Origin: Ctenosaura bakeri
Lineage: Eukaryota; Chordata; Lepidosauria; Squamata; Iguanidae
DNA: 64,000 bases
Reading direction: 5' to 3'
Assembly: GCA_948474755.1 (NCBI GenBank)
Contig: CAOLHI010000019.1
Coordinates: 496,001 to 560,000 of the forward strand
Under the pieces are notes generated by a model. The model saw only the letters and a list, made by a program, of their open reading frames with translations. It was not told the DNA's origin and did no database searches. A program made the position numbers and the translations under genes. Positions 1 through 11,336 of the stretch are shown here, piece after piece (positions within the stretch are counted from its first letter, which is position 1; the number at the start of each line of letters is the position of its first letter).

Positions 1-290
1 AAGAGAGGCTTCAAGAGTTTGCTTCTGTCTGAGTCTACTGAGAAGACAAAATTTCATCCCTTCCTCTCCTGTCACCTCTGTTAGGTTAACTGAAGGCAAA
101 ATACTCTTGTACTTTGGACTGTCTGCAACAATTGAATTAAGACAAAGACAAAGGAGGAGAGTGGGAGAAAGAAAGAACAACTGGGACTTTTTTAAAAAAA
201 TCTGGAAAGTGGGAGAAGAGAGAATTAATTTGGTCTATTCCTGCCAGATCAGGACAGTTTTGGGGAGGGTGGCAGGAGAAGAAAGATTTA
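1..290 (+). repeat. Unclassified interspersed repeat, family X copy A
   Basis: This stretch aligns end to end, with substitutions and small gaps, with 15360-15620 and with the reverse complement of 12130-12450. Shared landmarks in order are a GTTTGCTT-TGCCTGAG block, a GTTAATTGA block, an AAGGAGGAG purine block and a CTGTCC/CCTGCCA block near the end. No coding potential is seen. I do not recognise the family. It may start before the window. Confidence 0.55.
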
Positions 291-1380
291 ATTCCACTGG
301 CATTGGATGCCAAACGACACCAATGGATATGTAAATTCACCACTGGATCTTGACTTAAAAACACTATACCACTTCATAATGTTCCTTTTGCTAATTGAAA
401 GCTTGCATCATGGACTTGAATTGATTACTCTGTGCCTGAGTGTTTTGAGTTCTGGTAAGATCTGGTTGGGCCCTGAAATGCATGTGCTAACAGGAAAATG
501 GTAAACATCACCTTTGTAAATATCAGCTATACCTCCTTAACTCCCTACGTAAGGTTCACTCTAGCAGGGCCTTATCAACAGCTCTTAAATACTTGTGAAG
601 TGCAAACTTCATACAGGATATGGTGCTCACTAAAATATTTATTTTCTTTTCATCAGGCAAATTGCTCGAGTCTTACATTCATTTTATCAGAACATGCTTC
701 TTACATAAGAACATTGCCTATTAGTATGCAATTTTCCCTTCTAAGATGAACACCTTGGAAGAAATACAAGTCTCATCCTACTCAGTTTCCCACATCTTTT
801 ATTTTGCATGAGTGCTGTGATGGTACCTATTAGATAATTATAACATTTCAGTATTGGTTCAAATCTCATTGTGTTATCTGAGAAATGGGCACTGATCATG
901 GCAAATTATAGCCCTTTGTTTTTAGCTTTTACCCTAGGGGGTAGTTTGTTCCAATTAGTGCTTCAGCAAGCAATTATTCCTGTACGAAACTCTGATTGTT
1001 AATCCTGCCTGGTCCAGCTGACTCAGACTGATACAGTCCTATGAGCACTGGATCCTGCATAGGAGTCTGGTCCCCTTATGACAAAAGCTCATTTCCCAAT
1101 CTATGTGTTAATAGATTTTGTTTCCCCATTTGTCTTTCAACACATTTTACCTGACGGGATTGTAAACTGTGCCATATGGCACATCCTGGTGAAGATGAAA
1201 GTGAAAGAATGGTAGCAATCAGAAAAATAAGGTGGGTGGTTGACCCCAACAGAAAGCCGTAGGGATAAACCAGGGACACCTAAGAATAGAGAGACCTAAG
1301 TACAGATTTGTCTGTTGCAGCACCCTGGTTATGCTTCTCCCTCCCAAGAGCAGTCAGGTCGGTTCCATTCTTACTAAGCT
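291..1380. other. Intergenic, no recognisable feature
   Basis: This is unique AT-rich sequence. Short open frames on both strands show no similarity to known proteins and no codon bias. I see no RNA gene or repeat. Confidence 0.6.
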
Positions 1381-1960
1381 GCCAAGAGGCAGTCAAAAGA
1401 ATGATTGAGCTGGAAAGTACTCCAAGGACCATCTAGACCACCACCTGTCACTGCAGAGATGTCTGATAGGTAGCTATCCAAACTCTGGACCTGTGTACAC
1501 TACATTGTTATAGTGCTATTATTCCACTTTCAACATCCAATGGAATCCTGGGATTTGCAATTTAAGGAGGGCCATTTAGAATTCTCAGCCAGAGAGCTCT
1601 TTGGCCTCAGTAAACTACAAACCCCAGAATTCCACAAGATATTGAAAGTGGAATAAGAGCACTATAACAATGTAGGGCGGAAAGGCCTTCTGTATAAAAG
1701 CTTCCACTGATGAGGAGTCACTACCTTCCAGACAAGTCTATTCCAGTACCAGAAAGCTCTTATTATCAGAAGTTCTTCCTCATACGTAGCTAGATTTCCT
1801 TTCTTTTAAGTTGAATTCATTTGTCTGGGTCCTGTCTTCGAGAACAGCAGAAGACAAACTCATGCCATTTTCTCCATGGCAGCCCCTCAGAAATGTAAAG
1901 ATGGTTTTTGCATCACTTGTCAATCTTCTCTTCTATTGGCCAGACAGATCCAGTTCCCTT
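1381..1960 (-). mobile_element. CR1 LINE 3' fragment, interrupted by a MITE
   Basis: Reading the minus strand, the sequence matches the 3' part of the CR1 element seen intact at 21.4-23.0 kb: the RKNFL-type coding end and then the 'ccatcta.accacc' target-like tail. The match stops at about 1486 and resumes at about 1689, either side of a palindromic DNA element. The coding part is heavily mutated. Confidence 0.75.
1487..1688. mobile_element. Palindromic MITE nested in CR1
   Basis: The left arm has GTTATAGTGCTATTATTCC and 'caacatcc-atggaatcctgg'. The right arm carries the reverse complement. The arms pair outward to a GGACC/GGCC end. A possible 3-bp target duplication TCT lies at 1484-1486 and 1689-1691. 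It belongs to the same family as the elements at 20.9, 47.6, 48.0 and 48.2 kb. Confidence 0.75.
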
Positions 1961-2011
1961 AACAGGGTGATGTAGCAGCAAGAACACTCAGTGCAATTCT
2001 AGCCTGAATCA

Positions 2012-2190
2012 CCCAGAATATAGTGTCCAGACAGGACCACTCTATTCTACTTTGGTCAGACCTCATCCGGAATACTGGGCACAGTTCTGAGCACCATAGT
2101 TCAAGAAAGATATTGACAAACTGGAACATGCTCAGAGAAACGTAGCCAGGAGGGTAAAAGGTTTAGAAACCAAGACCTAAGTGGAAGAGG
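2012..2190 (+). mobile_element. CR1 LINE coding fragment
   Basis: The translation resembles the CR1 region around [25 protein letters not shown]. For example 'agacctcatccggaatactgggcacag' is followed by 'ttcaagaaagatattgacaaactgga'. It is in opposite orientation to the adjacent CR1 fragment, so the two are separate insertions or an inverted copy. Confidence 0.75.
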
Positions 2191-2224
2191 ATTTTTTTTT
2201 TAAAAAAATGTTTTTAGTCTATTT

Positions 2225-2400
2225 TATTCATTATTTCATTCATTCCTTCAATTTATACCCTGCTTTTCTCCTGGTAAGAACCCTCAAAGCAGCTTACAAT
2301 AATTGAGAGTTTAGCTAAAATCATACTTGACAAGTTTTAAAAGTTAGCAACAATTCTACATAAAAGTACAAGGACTAAAAACAGTTTAAAATACAACTAA
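2225..2400 (-). mobile_element. LINE (L2-like) 3' tail fragment
   Basis: On the minus strand this reads as the 'gtaagctgctttga...gagaaaagcagggtataaatt' type tail that ends the L2 copies in this window. It is short and diverged, so the family call is tentative. Confidence 0.45.
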
Positions 2401-3050
2401 AACAAAAAAGAAATGTTTTTCTTTTGTTTTTATATTGTGGTTATGTTGCATTATCCATGGCTTTGGAGACCTTGGTTGAGTATGAAAAGTGAGTATGCAA
2501 TACCTTAACAAATATCTAATAACAACTGCATGTGTGTCAGTGCAGATATAGAGAGTTTTATGGTACAAAATGCTCAGCAACTCTATATTCAGCCTCATGA
2601 GGACACGTTGAGCTGGTTACTTTTCTTTCCACATAAATTGACAGCAAGAGAGATTTGCCCAAGGCCACCCAGGATGTATAAATGGTTGAAGTCTCCCAGG
2701 CTTTACTCCCATAATTCACTGAACTAGGGATGTAAATCTTTGCTTATCTTGTTCTCCCACAGGAGAAAAAGAAACGCTAAAATGTTTTTCCTTGTCTGCA
2801 CAAAAGTGAGGTATTTTCTGGTCTTCTCAACTGGAGTCTTGATGTGTGCAAAAATTATTTTTGGACAAATTACAAGAGTAATGTCTATATAATCTGCCTG
2901 GTGCTGTAACCTTTTACAAACTAAAAATATTTGATACGTTACTTCTGTACTGTGGTATCCCTGCTTTGCTTTCCAAAGGGGAAAGACAGTCTTTATGTGC
3001 AGACACTTTTTTCCCCTAATTACAGAAATCTTGGAGCACTGTACATATGT
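2400..3050. other. Intergenic, no recognisable feature
   Basis: This AT-rich unique sequence shows no coding or RNA feature. The first 30 bases are an A-rich continuation of the LINE tail. Confidence 0.5.
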
Positions 3051-3054
3051 ATCT

Positions 3055-3260
3055 ATGTGTCTGCAAGTCACCTGTTGACTTATGGTGGCCTCATGAATTT
3101 CATAGGGTTTTCCTGAGCAAGGAATACTGTGTGGTGATTTGCCATTGCCCTTCTCTGAAATATAACTTACACCACTTGGTATTCCTGGATCACAGTCCTC
3201 CATCCAAGTACTAACAGGCCTTACTCCTGCTTAGCTTCCAATCTGGTGCCTTCAAAGTAT
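3055..3260 (-). mobile_element. 5S-rRNA-derived SINE
   Basis: The end near 3260 is the reverse complement of a 5S-like head ('aagctaagcaggagtaaggcc...agtacttggatgga'). The other end is the 'gccaccataagtcaacaggtgact' tail typical of squamate SINEs that use the BovB machinery. It is a diverged, inactive copy. Confidence 0.75.
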
Positions 3261-4570
3261 TTTGGTTGCTGATGAAGCACTACTTCTCCACATTCTTTGT
3301 CTTGTTCACACATTGGACACAAAATAACTCTTGTGGAGGTTGGTTGATTTCTTGACAGGCAGTTTCCATGTGCCAAGATAGTTTTTCTCATCCTGAAAGA
3401 GACATTTTGTGGATATTCTTCATATCCCCACATTTAAGTCAAGAGCATGGAGAAATTATGCTTTGAATGCCAACTCCCATAAATCTCTAACCAGCGTGGC
3501 CACTATCCATTGGAGATGTCTAGGAGCAGCTTTCCCAGTTTTTGATTTTACATTATGCAGGTTGATAAACACTCATTGTATAATTGGCGCTCAATCATAT
3601 TTAGATATAAAGCTGTAACTCAGAAAGAAACGTGTTACTGGGGGGCAGTGATAGAAGACAGCATCTGGATATAAAACCATAATGAGGACAATGTTTAGGG
3701 AAAAATAATCTCTTTGGAACCCTTTTTTAAGCATTTCATTTTACTGACAGCACACAGCCACTTAAGTCAGAGGCAATGTGATTTACTGCAGTGCTAACTG
3801 GTATTATGACTTCCATGCATCTTTTTTTTTTTGTCATGCAAATAGTTAGAAAAACCAGATCACAGAAACATTGCCTCACTTCTTGTAATGCCTGAAATGG
3901 AATACAACAATGAGATGTAGTTTTGTGAGTGTCATTTGTCTCATTTCTGCCTTTGTCACTGTCACTTTCCTGAGTCATTTTTGGATATGTATTTAAAAAA
4001 TAAAATAAATCAATGCTTAGTTTCAGAACTGGAAACCAGTAGCTGCAGACATAAGCTACCTATCATTATACAGCACAGCAGAGGAAAACTTCAGGGAAAA
4101 GAGAAGGGAAAAAGGAGCCTTATTTCAGGTTCTGCTTGCACTGATGTGTTGCAGCACAGTGTCCCACCTACTCTAAAACTCAGAAGGATTTACAGTATGA
4201 TGGGATATACTCCATGGAGGACAGAGCACATTTTTCTCTACACTTTAGCATTATAATGCCTAAGTGAGAACGGAAGGAGAAGCTATGCATCATCTTTCTA
4301 CTGGCAGACATTTAAAATGGATGATTACTGACATTATCCAGACATCAGTTATGAATCTGTAGATTTTGCACTTTGTGCTGCTAAAGCTTCACAGCATGTA
4401 AACAGTCTGAAAAGCATCAGCAATCCATTTTCTGCCTTTAGGTAATCTACAAGATCAGCCTAAAAATGATTGCGAAGAATGCTGAATGACTAGAAGTGGC
4501 TTCCTCGAAATTTCTACCATATGATATAATAAATCCAAAGTAGAATTCCAAGGTAGAATGGTGCAAGTTG
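3261..4570. other. Intergenic, no recognisable feature
   Basis: Unique sequence with a T-run near 3822. Open frames are short and unrelated to known proteins. Confidence 0.5.
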
Positions 4571-4574
4571 AGTT

Positions 4575-4738
4575 TTCAATGGCAGACCTCATGATTTGCA
4601 TGCAGAATGCTGTATGTACATAATCTTGAAACAGGGCTAGGAAAGAATCTTTCACTAAACAACTACTGCAGAGTCGACAGTAATGAGCTTGATGGACCAA
4701 TGGCCTAACTTAATGTACGGCAGCTTTCAGTACATAAA
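4575..4738 (+). mobile_element. tRNA-derived SINE, degenerate
   Basis: The piece 'catgatttgcatgcagaat' matches the anticodon-loop part of the tRNA-headed SINE. The tail 'gagcttgatggaccaatggcc' followed by 'tacggcagctttc' matches that family's tail, also seen near 18.57, 26.85 and 49.51 kb. The B box is lost. Confidence 0.55.
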
Positions 4739-5143
4739 ACGCTATTTTAAAATTTTACCTGTGAAGCAACATAGCCTTTTCAACAGTAAATATTTGAAAC
4801 CCATGTGTTGGTGCATGGTCATCTCCTCTGCGTGCATTTAGATTCATTGGATTATTGCTACAGAAGATCAATGCAGTGGTTGAGTTGAAGTCAGAAACCT
4901 TTAAACCACTATCCTTTGTAGTAGACGCTTAAAAAGAAGTAAACATGTTGATCCATAAAAAACAAGCTAACTAGGACAATAACTCTCAACTGAAAAAATT
5001 TAGGGATCAGAGTGACAGCAAATCAAACACTGCAGATTTCTTTCAACCTTTAACCACAGTCCCTTATACTTGAACCATCACAGGTCACAAGCATCTTCTT
5101 CCATAGGCAAAAGCAGAAAAAATCATGTTTTAACCTTCCCATC
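4739..5143. other. Intergenic, no recognisable feature
   Basis: Unique AT-rich sequence with nothing recognisable. Confidence 0.5.
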
Positions 5144-5245
5144 TCAGGCTATTTCCACACTAGACTTTTACAGTACTATTATCCCACTTTTAACATCCTA
5201 TCGAATCCTGGAGTTCACAGTTTACATCCAACAGTTTTGGTTAGA
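5144..5245 (+). mobile_element. Palindromic MITE, left half only
   Basis: It starts GGCTATTTCCACACTAGAC and runs through 'actattatcccacttttaacatcctatcgaatcctgg', the left arm of the 47.6-48.3 kb family. The right arm is missing. Confidence 0.65.
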
Positions 5246-6660
5246 AATTTCTGCAACATATTTGTAGGCTCACTTAGATTACAAGCTGTATATCAAGCTG
5301 ATTACTTCTCAAACTGATTAATGATCACAGCAAATTATGGAATGATATATATTGGTTGTGGAATTATTTTTCTTTTTGTATCTAACAGCAAACATGGGAT
5401 AGAAAATTACTATACCTAAGATGGTCTATTATTTTATATATGTCATCCAAATGTTGGCTATCTCTGTTTAATAACATCTATAGTTTTTTAAACCCATTTG
5501 ATCTGCTGTTTCTTATGTCAGGTTGTATTTTTTTAAAAATAAAAAGGTTTATGTCATATATCTGTCACACACATTTTTCCATTTAAGTATAAGCAAGATA
5601 CTTTGCCCAGATGTGGAACAAATTGTTGTTCGAGTCATGGGATCCACAATATTTCTCCTGTAGGCCCTACTAACCATGAAGAAATATTGTTTTCATTGGT
5701 CATTGTTGGGGGAAGTAAAAGGCCTTCAACCTCCCTAATAATCTTCACAGAGAACACATTTTCCCTGTCATTCTCTCAAGGAAGTAACATTTGCTAAAAC
5801 AGTCCCCTAATTTCTCTTCCCACAAACAGGTTAGAATTTCAAAAGGCCTTTTTCCTCTAGGATCAAGTACATGTTTTTCTTTATCTGGAAAGTGCATCAC
5901 AGCAAGGTATCTTTGTCATATGGAACTGATGTCTTTCTTTGCAGAATCCATTAAACTAGAATTAGTACCAGTCAGTCTTGCATTATCAAATGATTAAAAA
6001 AATACTGAAACCTAGTGGAGTTACTAGGGGAGCTTTTCTTTTTTAATTCCATAATATTTTTTAATGCAGCATTCTTATGGAAAGAAGATGAAATATGACA
6101 ATTTAAGTGGGACTGAAAAATCCAAACAAAATATTCTTTCTTTTAAGGACTAGGGATTGTACCATACACTCCATTATGAAGTCATTTACATGAGAGATGA
6201 AATACAAACTGCAATTCTACAGTTTAATGTTCTTGAAATCTTGATCTGGTGGCGCTTAGTAGTTCATAATTTTGTACTATGAAAGTTGAGTGGTATTGCA
6301 AATAAGATTACCCAGAAAACCAAAGCAAACTCCTTATAGGCTTTGGAGGCCAAAAGGGAGGGGAGTTTGGTCTTGGCTTAAAAAAACAAAACAAACAAAC
6401 AAAAAAACCCTTGGCCAGATTTGAAAAACTCTATTTGAAATCAAGATTGTTCAGTAAATGGAACCTCAATGTAACACTGTTTATTTGAATGCTTAAGTAA
6501 TTTGGCTTTTATCAATAAATTAACTTATTTAGATGTCATTTCAGATGATCTAAATGAAAACTGAAGCAGTTACATTTCTAGTTTAAGCATATTAAGGATT
6601 CTTAAACACAGTCATTCAATCAAGGAAAAGAAAAACCTGTTTATATTTTCCAAATGTAAT
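5246..6660. other. Intergenic, AT-rich unique DNA
   Basis: No gene or classified repeat is seen. A short (A)n/(CAAA)n run lies at 6379-6407. Confidence 0.5.
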
Positions 6661-6663
6661 TGA

Positions 6664-6850
6664 AGCTGCTTTTACACTGCACTTTGACACCATTTTAAGT
6701 GTAACAGCTGCATCTAATGGGATTTGTCACAAAGCAGAGAATTCTAAATACCTCATAAAACTACAGATCCCAGGATTGCATGGGATAGAGTCATGGAAGT
6801 TAAGGTGGTTTCAAAGTGCTAAAATTGTACTGTGTGAAAGTAACCCAAGA
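6664..6850. mobile_element. Diverged palindromic MITE (variant subfamily)
   Basis: Ends 'ttttacactgcac' and 'gtactgtgtgaaag' are inverted repeats. The middle holds 'actacagatcccaggattgcatgggat' and 'gttaaggtggtttcaaagtgct', the arm motifs of this MITE superfamily in a more diverged form. Confidence 0.55.
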
Positions 6851-7304
6851 AAGATAAGGACACATCCACTAGAGTTCCTTTCACCAGTCCTTGCTCCTAA
6901 GTAGTAGTTGATTTCACAGATCACACATCAATAACAGAGGTTTGCTGTCAATTTTACACTAAGGCTGCAGTCCAAGGCACCCCAAACTGGGAATAAGCCC
7001 TACTGAACTAAGCATGATTGACTTCTGGAAGAAAAAATGGTAAGATGAGATTCTGTGAGAGTCACAGCCAAGAGTTTGCTTTCCAAAAGGATTATTTCTA
7101 TAAAACAAACAATCTTTTTCCTCTTTCCATTTTACATTGTTGTTGTTGGAAATAATACTTTTTGGTGTGCGTAGGGTACTTTATAACTCTTCTGTAACTT
7201 TTACATAATCTCCATAAAAACCAAACCAGTCTAATAATCTGAGAACATCTAACACATGTTCTTTGGAAGTCAGTCCCAGTGAGTTCAACAGTACTGACTT
7301 TGAA

Positions 7305-7506
7305 GTATATATGTATATATATGTGTGTGTGTGTATGTATATATATATATATACACACCGTGTGTGTGTATCTATGTATATTGTATATATGTATGTTTGT
7401 GTGTATGTGTGTATATATATATATATACCATGTATGTGTGTGTGTGTGCATGTGCGCATGCATATATATATATATATATAAAATAAATGTGTGTGTGTAC
7501 ATATAA
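7305..7506. repeat. Compound (TA)n/(TG)n microsatellite
   Basis: About 200 bases consist of alternating TA and TG/GT tracts with a few interruptions. Open frames reading through both strands (Tyr/Ile/His/Thr repeats) are artefacts of the repeat. Confidence 0.95.
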
Positions 7507-7564
7507 AAGTCTAATTTGTGTCTAAAGCTTGAGTTCTTTATATTCATACATGTTTCTTATAAGG

Positions 7565-7805
7565 TGTATCTAGAATTGTAGCAGTTTGATATCACTTTAG
7601 CTGCTGTGGTTCCATCCAATAAAATTCAAGGATCTGTAGTTTGGTGAAGTACTTACACTTCTCTATTTGAGAGCTCTAGTGCTGTAGTTCAAAGGAGTAG
7701 ACCAGAGTTCTACAACAGAGTGCTAAACCAAATCCAACTAAAATCCATGGACCCCATCAGAATAGAGCCATGACAATTTAAAGTGGGATTAAATGACTGT
7801 ACCCT
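7565..7805. mobile_element. Diverged palindromic MITE
   Basis: Arm motifs 'gatatcactttagctgctgtggttccatcc' and 'gacaatttaaagtgggattaaa' face each other around a central 'gagctctagtgctgtagttc'. It is the same variant subfamily as 6664-6850 and 8612-8860. Confidence 0.55.
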
Positions 7806-8345
7806 TATATGGTAGATTTCAGATATGCATTATAGGTAAAATAATCAGAACAGTATCTGGAGTTATCTAACTGATCTATGGAGAGAGCCAAAATATGCCA
7901 TGTAGCTGGCAATATCTCAGTTCAAGATTATCGATTTAAAATCAGGTACATCTTGTCACTCTACTGGACTGTAGTTTGCACCTTTCTCTGAATCTCTTGA
8001 AAGCAAACATCTGAATGCAACAGTTTCCTCGCTGTCAGTTAGGAAATATTCCAGATGTGAGTACACAGGGTAAACTTCTGTAAACATATTCTCCTCTTTG
8101 GCAAAGGGATAAATGTCAGCATAGGCTTGAAAAAATCCTCCAATCTCATTCCAAACATACTATTGTTACCTTCTTTTGTACTATAGTCAAAGATCCCCAA
8201 CAGTTTTAGTTTGAACCTGTGTTAATATGCTCCTGCTTAAAATTTTATAGTTAGGCTACACATACTGTGAAAATGTTCTCTGAAACTTTTCTTACAATGA
8301 AAAGCACAATATCTCTAGAACTAAATTACTGAAAAACTAGGGCTT
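7806..8345. other. Intergenic, no recognisable feature
   Basis: Unique AT-rich sequence with no supported feature. Confidence 0.5.
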
Positions 8346-8349
8346 CTCT

Positions 8350-8427
8350 CAATGTGCAACAATGTGTTCATCCAGACACTGCGGGACTGCAGCTCCCATC
8401 AGTCCTACCCAGAGCAGGAAACAGGGA
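8350..8427 (+). mobile_element. hAT-like MITE half, 'gcagctcccatcag' type
   Basis: The core 'actgcagctcccatcagtcct' is the common sauropsid MITE arm that also occurs near 16.05, 21.25 and 28.66 kb. Only one arm is visible. Confidence 0.45.
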
Positions 8428-8470
8428 AGGATGGTGCAAGTAGAGAAAGGATGGTGCAAGTAGAGAAAGG
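8428..8470 (+). repeat. 20-bp tandem duplication
   Basis: The unit GGATGGTGCAAGTAGAGAAA occurs twice with no mismatch, so it is a recent slippage or duplication event. Confidence 0.9.
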
Positions 8471-8611
8471 TTGTGTGGTGCACACAGCTCTGTTTACCCA
8501 CAGATGGAGATGACAAAGGGCTCAGAATGAACAAAGAAATGCCTGCCATACTTGATCCAGGCATCTGCCACCTGAAATATTTGCCCAATGATAGGGACAG
8601 TGCTAGTAGTA

Positions 8612-8860
8612 AGTCTTAAGTACTCTTAAGAGACTTTTCACTCTATACAATAAGAGCACTATAATTCCATGTTAACTGTCATGGCTGCCTCCTATAGAAT
8701 CCTGGGGTTTGTAATTTGGTGAGGCACTAGAACTCACTGACTGAGAATTCTACATGTTCCTCCCTAAAAAGCAAATTTCAAGATTCCATAGGATGCAACC
8801 ATGCAGTTAAAGTGGAATCACAGCACTATAGCTGTGCAGTGCACTCAATACTAAGCCAGT
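8612..8860. mobile_element. Palindromic MITE
   Basis: The left arm 'agagcactataattccatgttaactgtcatggctgcctcctatagaatcctggggtttg' pairs with the right arm 'attccataggatgcaaccatgcagttaaagtggaatcacagcactat'. The centre holds about 70 bases unlike the compact copies at 48 kb. Confidence 0.7.
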
Positions 8861-8929
8861 GTCTGCTGTCAGCAAACAAATCCAAATAACTTAATCCAAT
8901 TAAGAAAGAGGTACTCCTGGTCAGAAGAA

Positions 8930-10035
8930 AGGCCCATGAGGGAATCCAGCCTGTGTGGGATGGGGTTACACTCCTCCTCAAATTTCAGGTTCACAGTTTG
9001 GGTATACTTCTGGATTCAGCCTTGAACCTGGATGCCGAGGTATCACTGGTGGCCATGAGTACGTTTGCACAGTTAAAACTAAGGTACCAACTGTACCTAT
9101 TCCTGGAGATATTAAAACTGGCTACAGTGACACATGGCTTGATTACATCATGTTTGGATTATTGTAATGCATTCTGTGTTGAAATTGTTTGGAAACTTCA
9201 GCAGGTCCAAAATACTGTGTCAGAGTGCTGACCATGATTGTTTATGGGGAATATATGGTTGAAACAATTGTTGAAACAGCTTTACTAGCTACCAATTCAT
9301 ATCCAAGCTCATTGCAAAGGCTTGGTTATTATATATCAAGCCCTATGTAGCTTGGGTCAAAACTATTTGAACTATCATATCATCCCCTATGTGCCTGCCC
9401 AAGTTTTAAGATCCTCAGGGGAGGGCTTTCTCTCAGTCTCACCATCTTCACAGGGATGTTTGGTGAGGACAGACAAGAGAGCTATCTTGGTGGCTGCACC
9501 AAGGCTATGGAACTCTCTATCATAATAGACCAGGCTGGTGCCCACTTTACTCTCCTTCAACCTGCAAGTTAATACTTTTCTCTTTGAAGAAGCATTTGGT
9601 GACTAAATGGCTACGAAGAAAATTCTTTCATGTGTCTTGCAGATTTTTTCTATTGTATTGATGTTTCAATTTGGTTGCTGATTTGTGTTTAAAGCTTTTT
9701 TACTTATTGTTGTGTGCCTTCAAGTAATTTTCAACTTACAGAGACCCTAAGGTGAACCCAACATGCTGTTTTCTTTAAAAGATTTGTTCAGAGGGATTTG
9801 CCATAGCCTTCCTCTGAGGCTAAGAGAGAATGACCTGCCCAAAGTCACTCAATAGTTTTTCAGGGTTGAATGGGAATTTGAACCCTGAATTGCCAGAAAC
9901 CTAGTTCAACCACTACACCATGCTGGCTCAGAAAAGTTTACTACTAATTTTTAATTCATGTACTTTGTTTAATGTGTGACCTGCCTTGGGTCTCATTTGG
10001 GAGAAAGCAATGATATAAAAATAATAAATACATAG
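8930..10035 (+). mobile_element. L2 LINE 3' portion with nested SINE
   Basis: Translation around 8953-9530 gives L2 reverse-transcriptase C-terminal motifs: 'VHSLGILLDSALNLDAEVS', a 'LDYCNA' block and 'APRLWNSLS'. The frame is broken several times. The 3' UTR ends with 'gacctgccttgggtctcatttgggagaaag' and an ATAAAAATAATAAATA tail, interrupted by a minus-strand SINE at 9706-9930. It is an old, dead copy. Confidence 0.8.
9706..9930 (-). mobile_element. Sauria-type tRNA SINE nested in L2
   Basis: On the minus strand it starts with 'gagccagcatggtgtagtgg', has the B-box-like 'gggttcaaattccc' and ends in the 'gacttgaaggcacacaacaa' type tail. The L2 3' UTR continues on both sides. A TTTACT target duplication is visible on each flank. 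Confidence 0.85.
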
Positions 10036-11095
10036 ATAAGTAGATAGAGTATAAGCATATTTAGAAGGCCTGGGCCCATAATTAGAGCTTTGGGGGTATA
10101 AATCTGCAAATAGGCTGCCAGAAAGACAGAGATAAAGTATTTGGAATCAGCTGTTGCACAGAACTATAGAGTTTTCTGTTTCCCTGCTTTTCCTTCAACA
10201 GATGAGTAAATATTGCATACCTATGAGCAGCCACAATATCTTCTGCCTATCCTATACTACAGTACTTTTCATCATGAAAAAAACATAGTGAACACTCCCA
10301 TCTTAAATCCTTCCAACAACAAATCCTAAATTAGCAGTGGGAGACAGTTCAAGGCTTTGCGTCAGAATAGCATCACAGTGTTCAGAACTTTATTGTTTTG
10401 GAAATCTCTCAAGATGAGTCTTTTAAAGAAAAAGAGTGAGTGAGCAAGAGAGAGATTTGCTGTAGTTCCTGGTTTGAAAGAGGTCAAAAAAGAATGTTTT
10501 CACTGTGAAATATTTTTCATTTCACTGTCCCCCTGGGGAAAATGTATTCACTGATGTATCTGTCACCAAGGCAGACGCACTCCAGAAATGGAAGGATAGG
10601 CAAAAGACAGCACCCAGGTGCTAAAAACCTTTTCAAACGTACATTTCTGTGCTTGTATGTTGAAAATATTTTAAAGGAAGGAGACATAAACTAGCTGCAG
10701 GAATGCATCTTTTTAATGTGGGATTAAGACATGAGTTTTAGAATGTAATCGACAGCAGTGCTTATACTACCCTTATAAACACATGATCAAAAACTTAACA
10801 AGCGATTCTGGAAATCCACTGAAGTTTGTACTTTATTTTCATCTCAAGGTACAATCTTATATCCATTTACTTGGAACTCAGTGGGGACACACTTCTAAGC
10901 AAATATGTATTCTATCAGTTATCCCCAGGACATGTCTAATTGTGGGTTGTTGTTTTTTTTAAATCATAGCATTGGCATACAGAATGGACTGGACATTAAG
11001 TAGGAAGAATTATTCGGAAAGAAAAGGTATGTCTGCTGTAGACATTTCAAAAAGAATGAGTGAGATAATTACTAAATGATGGTTTGCAGTGTAGT
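10036..11095. other. Intergenic, no recognisable gene
   Basis: AT-rich unique sequence. A short 'ttggaactcagtggggacacacttctaagc' piece near 10880 resembles a widespread sauropsid repeat, but it is too short to classify. Confidence 0.5.
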
Positions 11096-11099
11096 TAGC

Positions 11100-11336
11100 A
11101 AGAAAGCCAGCATAGTATCAGGGTCTGTGTGTTGGATTAGGATTCTGGAAGACCAGGTTTCAAATCCCCACTCAGCCATGGAAACTTACTGGGTGACCTT
11201 GGGCAAGTCACAGTCTCTTGGCCTGAAAGGAAGGCAAAAGCAAACCTCCTTTGAAGAATTCCTACCAAGAAAACCCCATGATAATTTTGCCTTAGCATTG
11301 GCATAAGTCAAAAATGACTTGCAGGCATAAAACAAA
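11100..11336 (+). mobile_element. Sauria-type tRNA SINE
   Basis: The head has 'agccagcatagtatcagggt', the B-box region is 'aggtttcaaatcccca', and the body has 'tgggtgaccttgggcaagtcacagtctct'. The 3' tail 'aaaatgacttgcaggcata' is followed by an A-rich end. It looks complete but mutated. Confidence 0.9.

Noticed and set aside
7098..7547. 149-residue minus-strand frame and its neighbours in the microsatellite
   Set aside because: The Tyr/Ile/His/Thr periodicity is a direct product of the TA/TG repeat.
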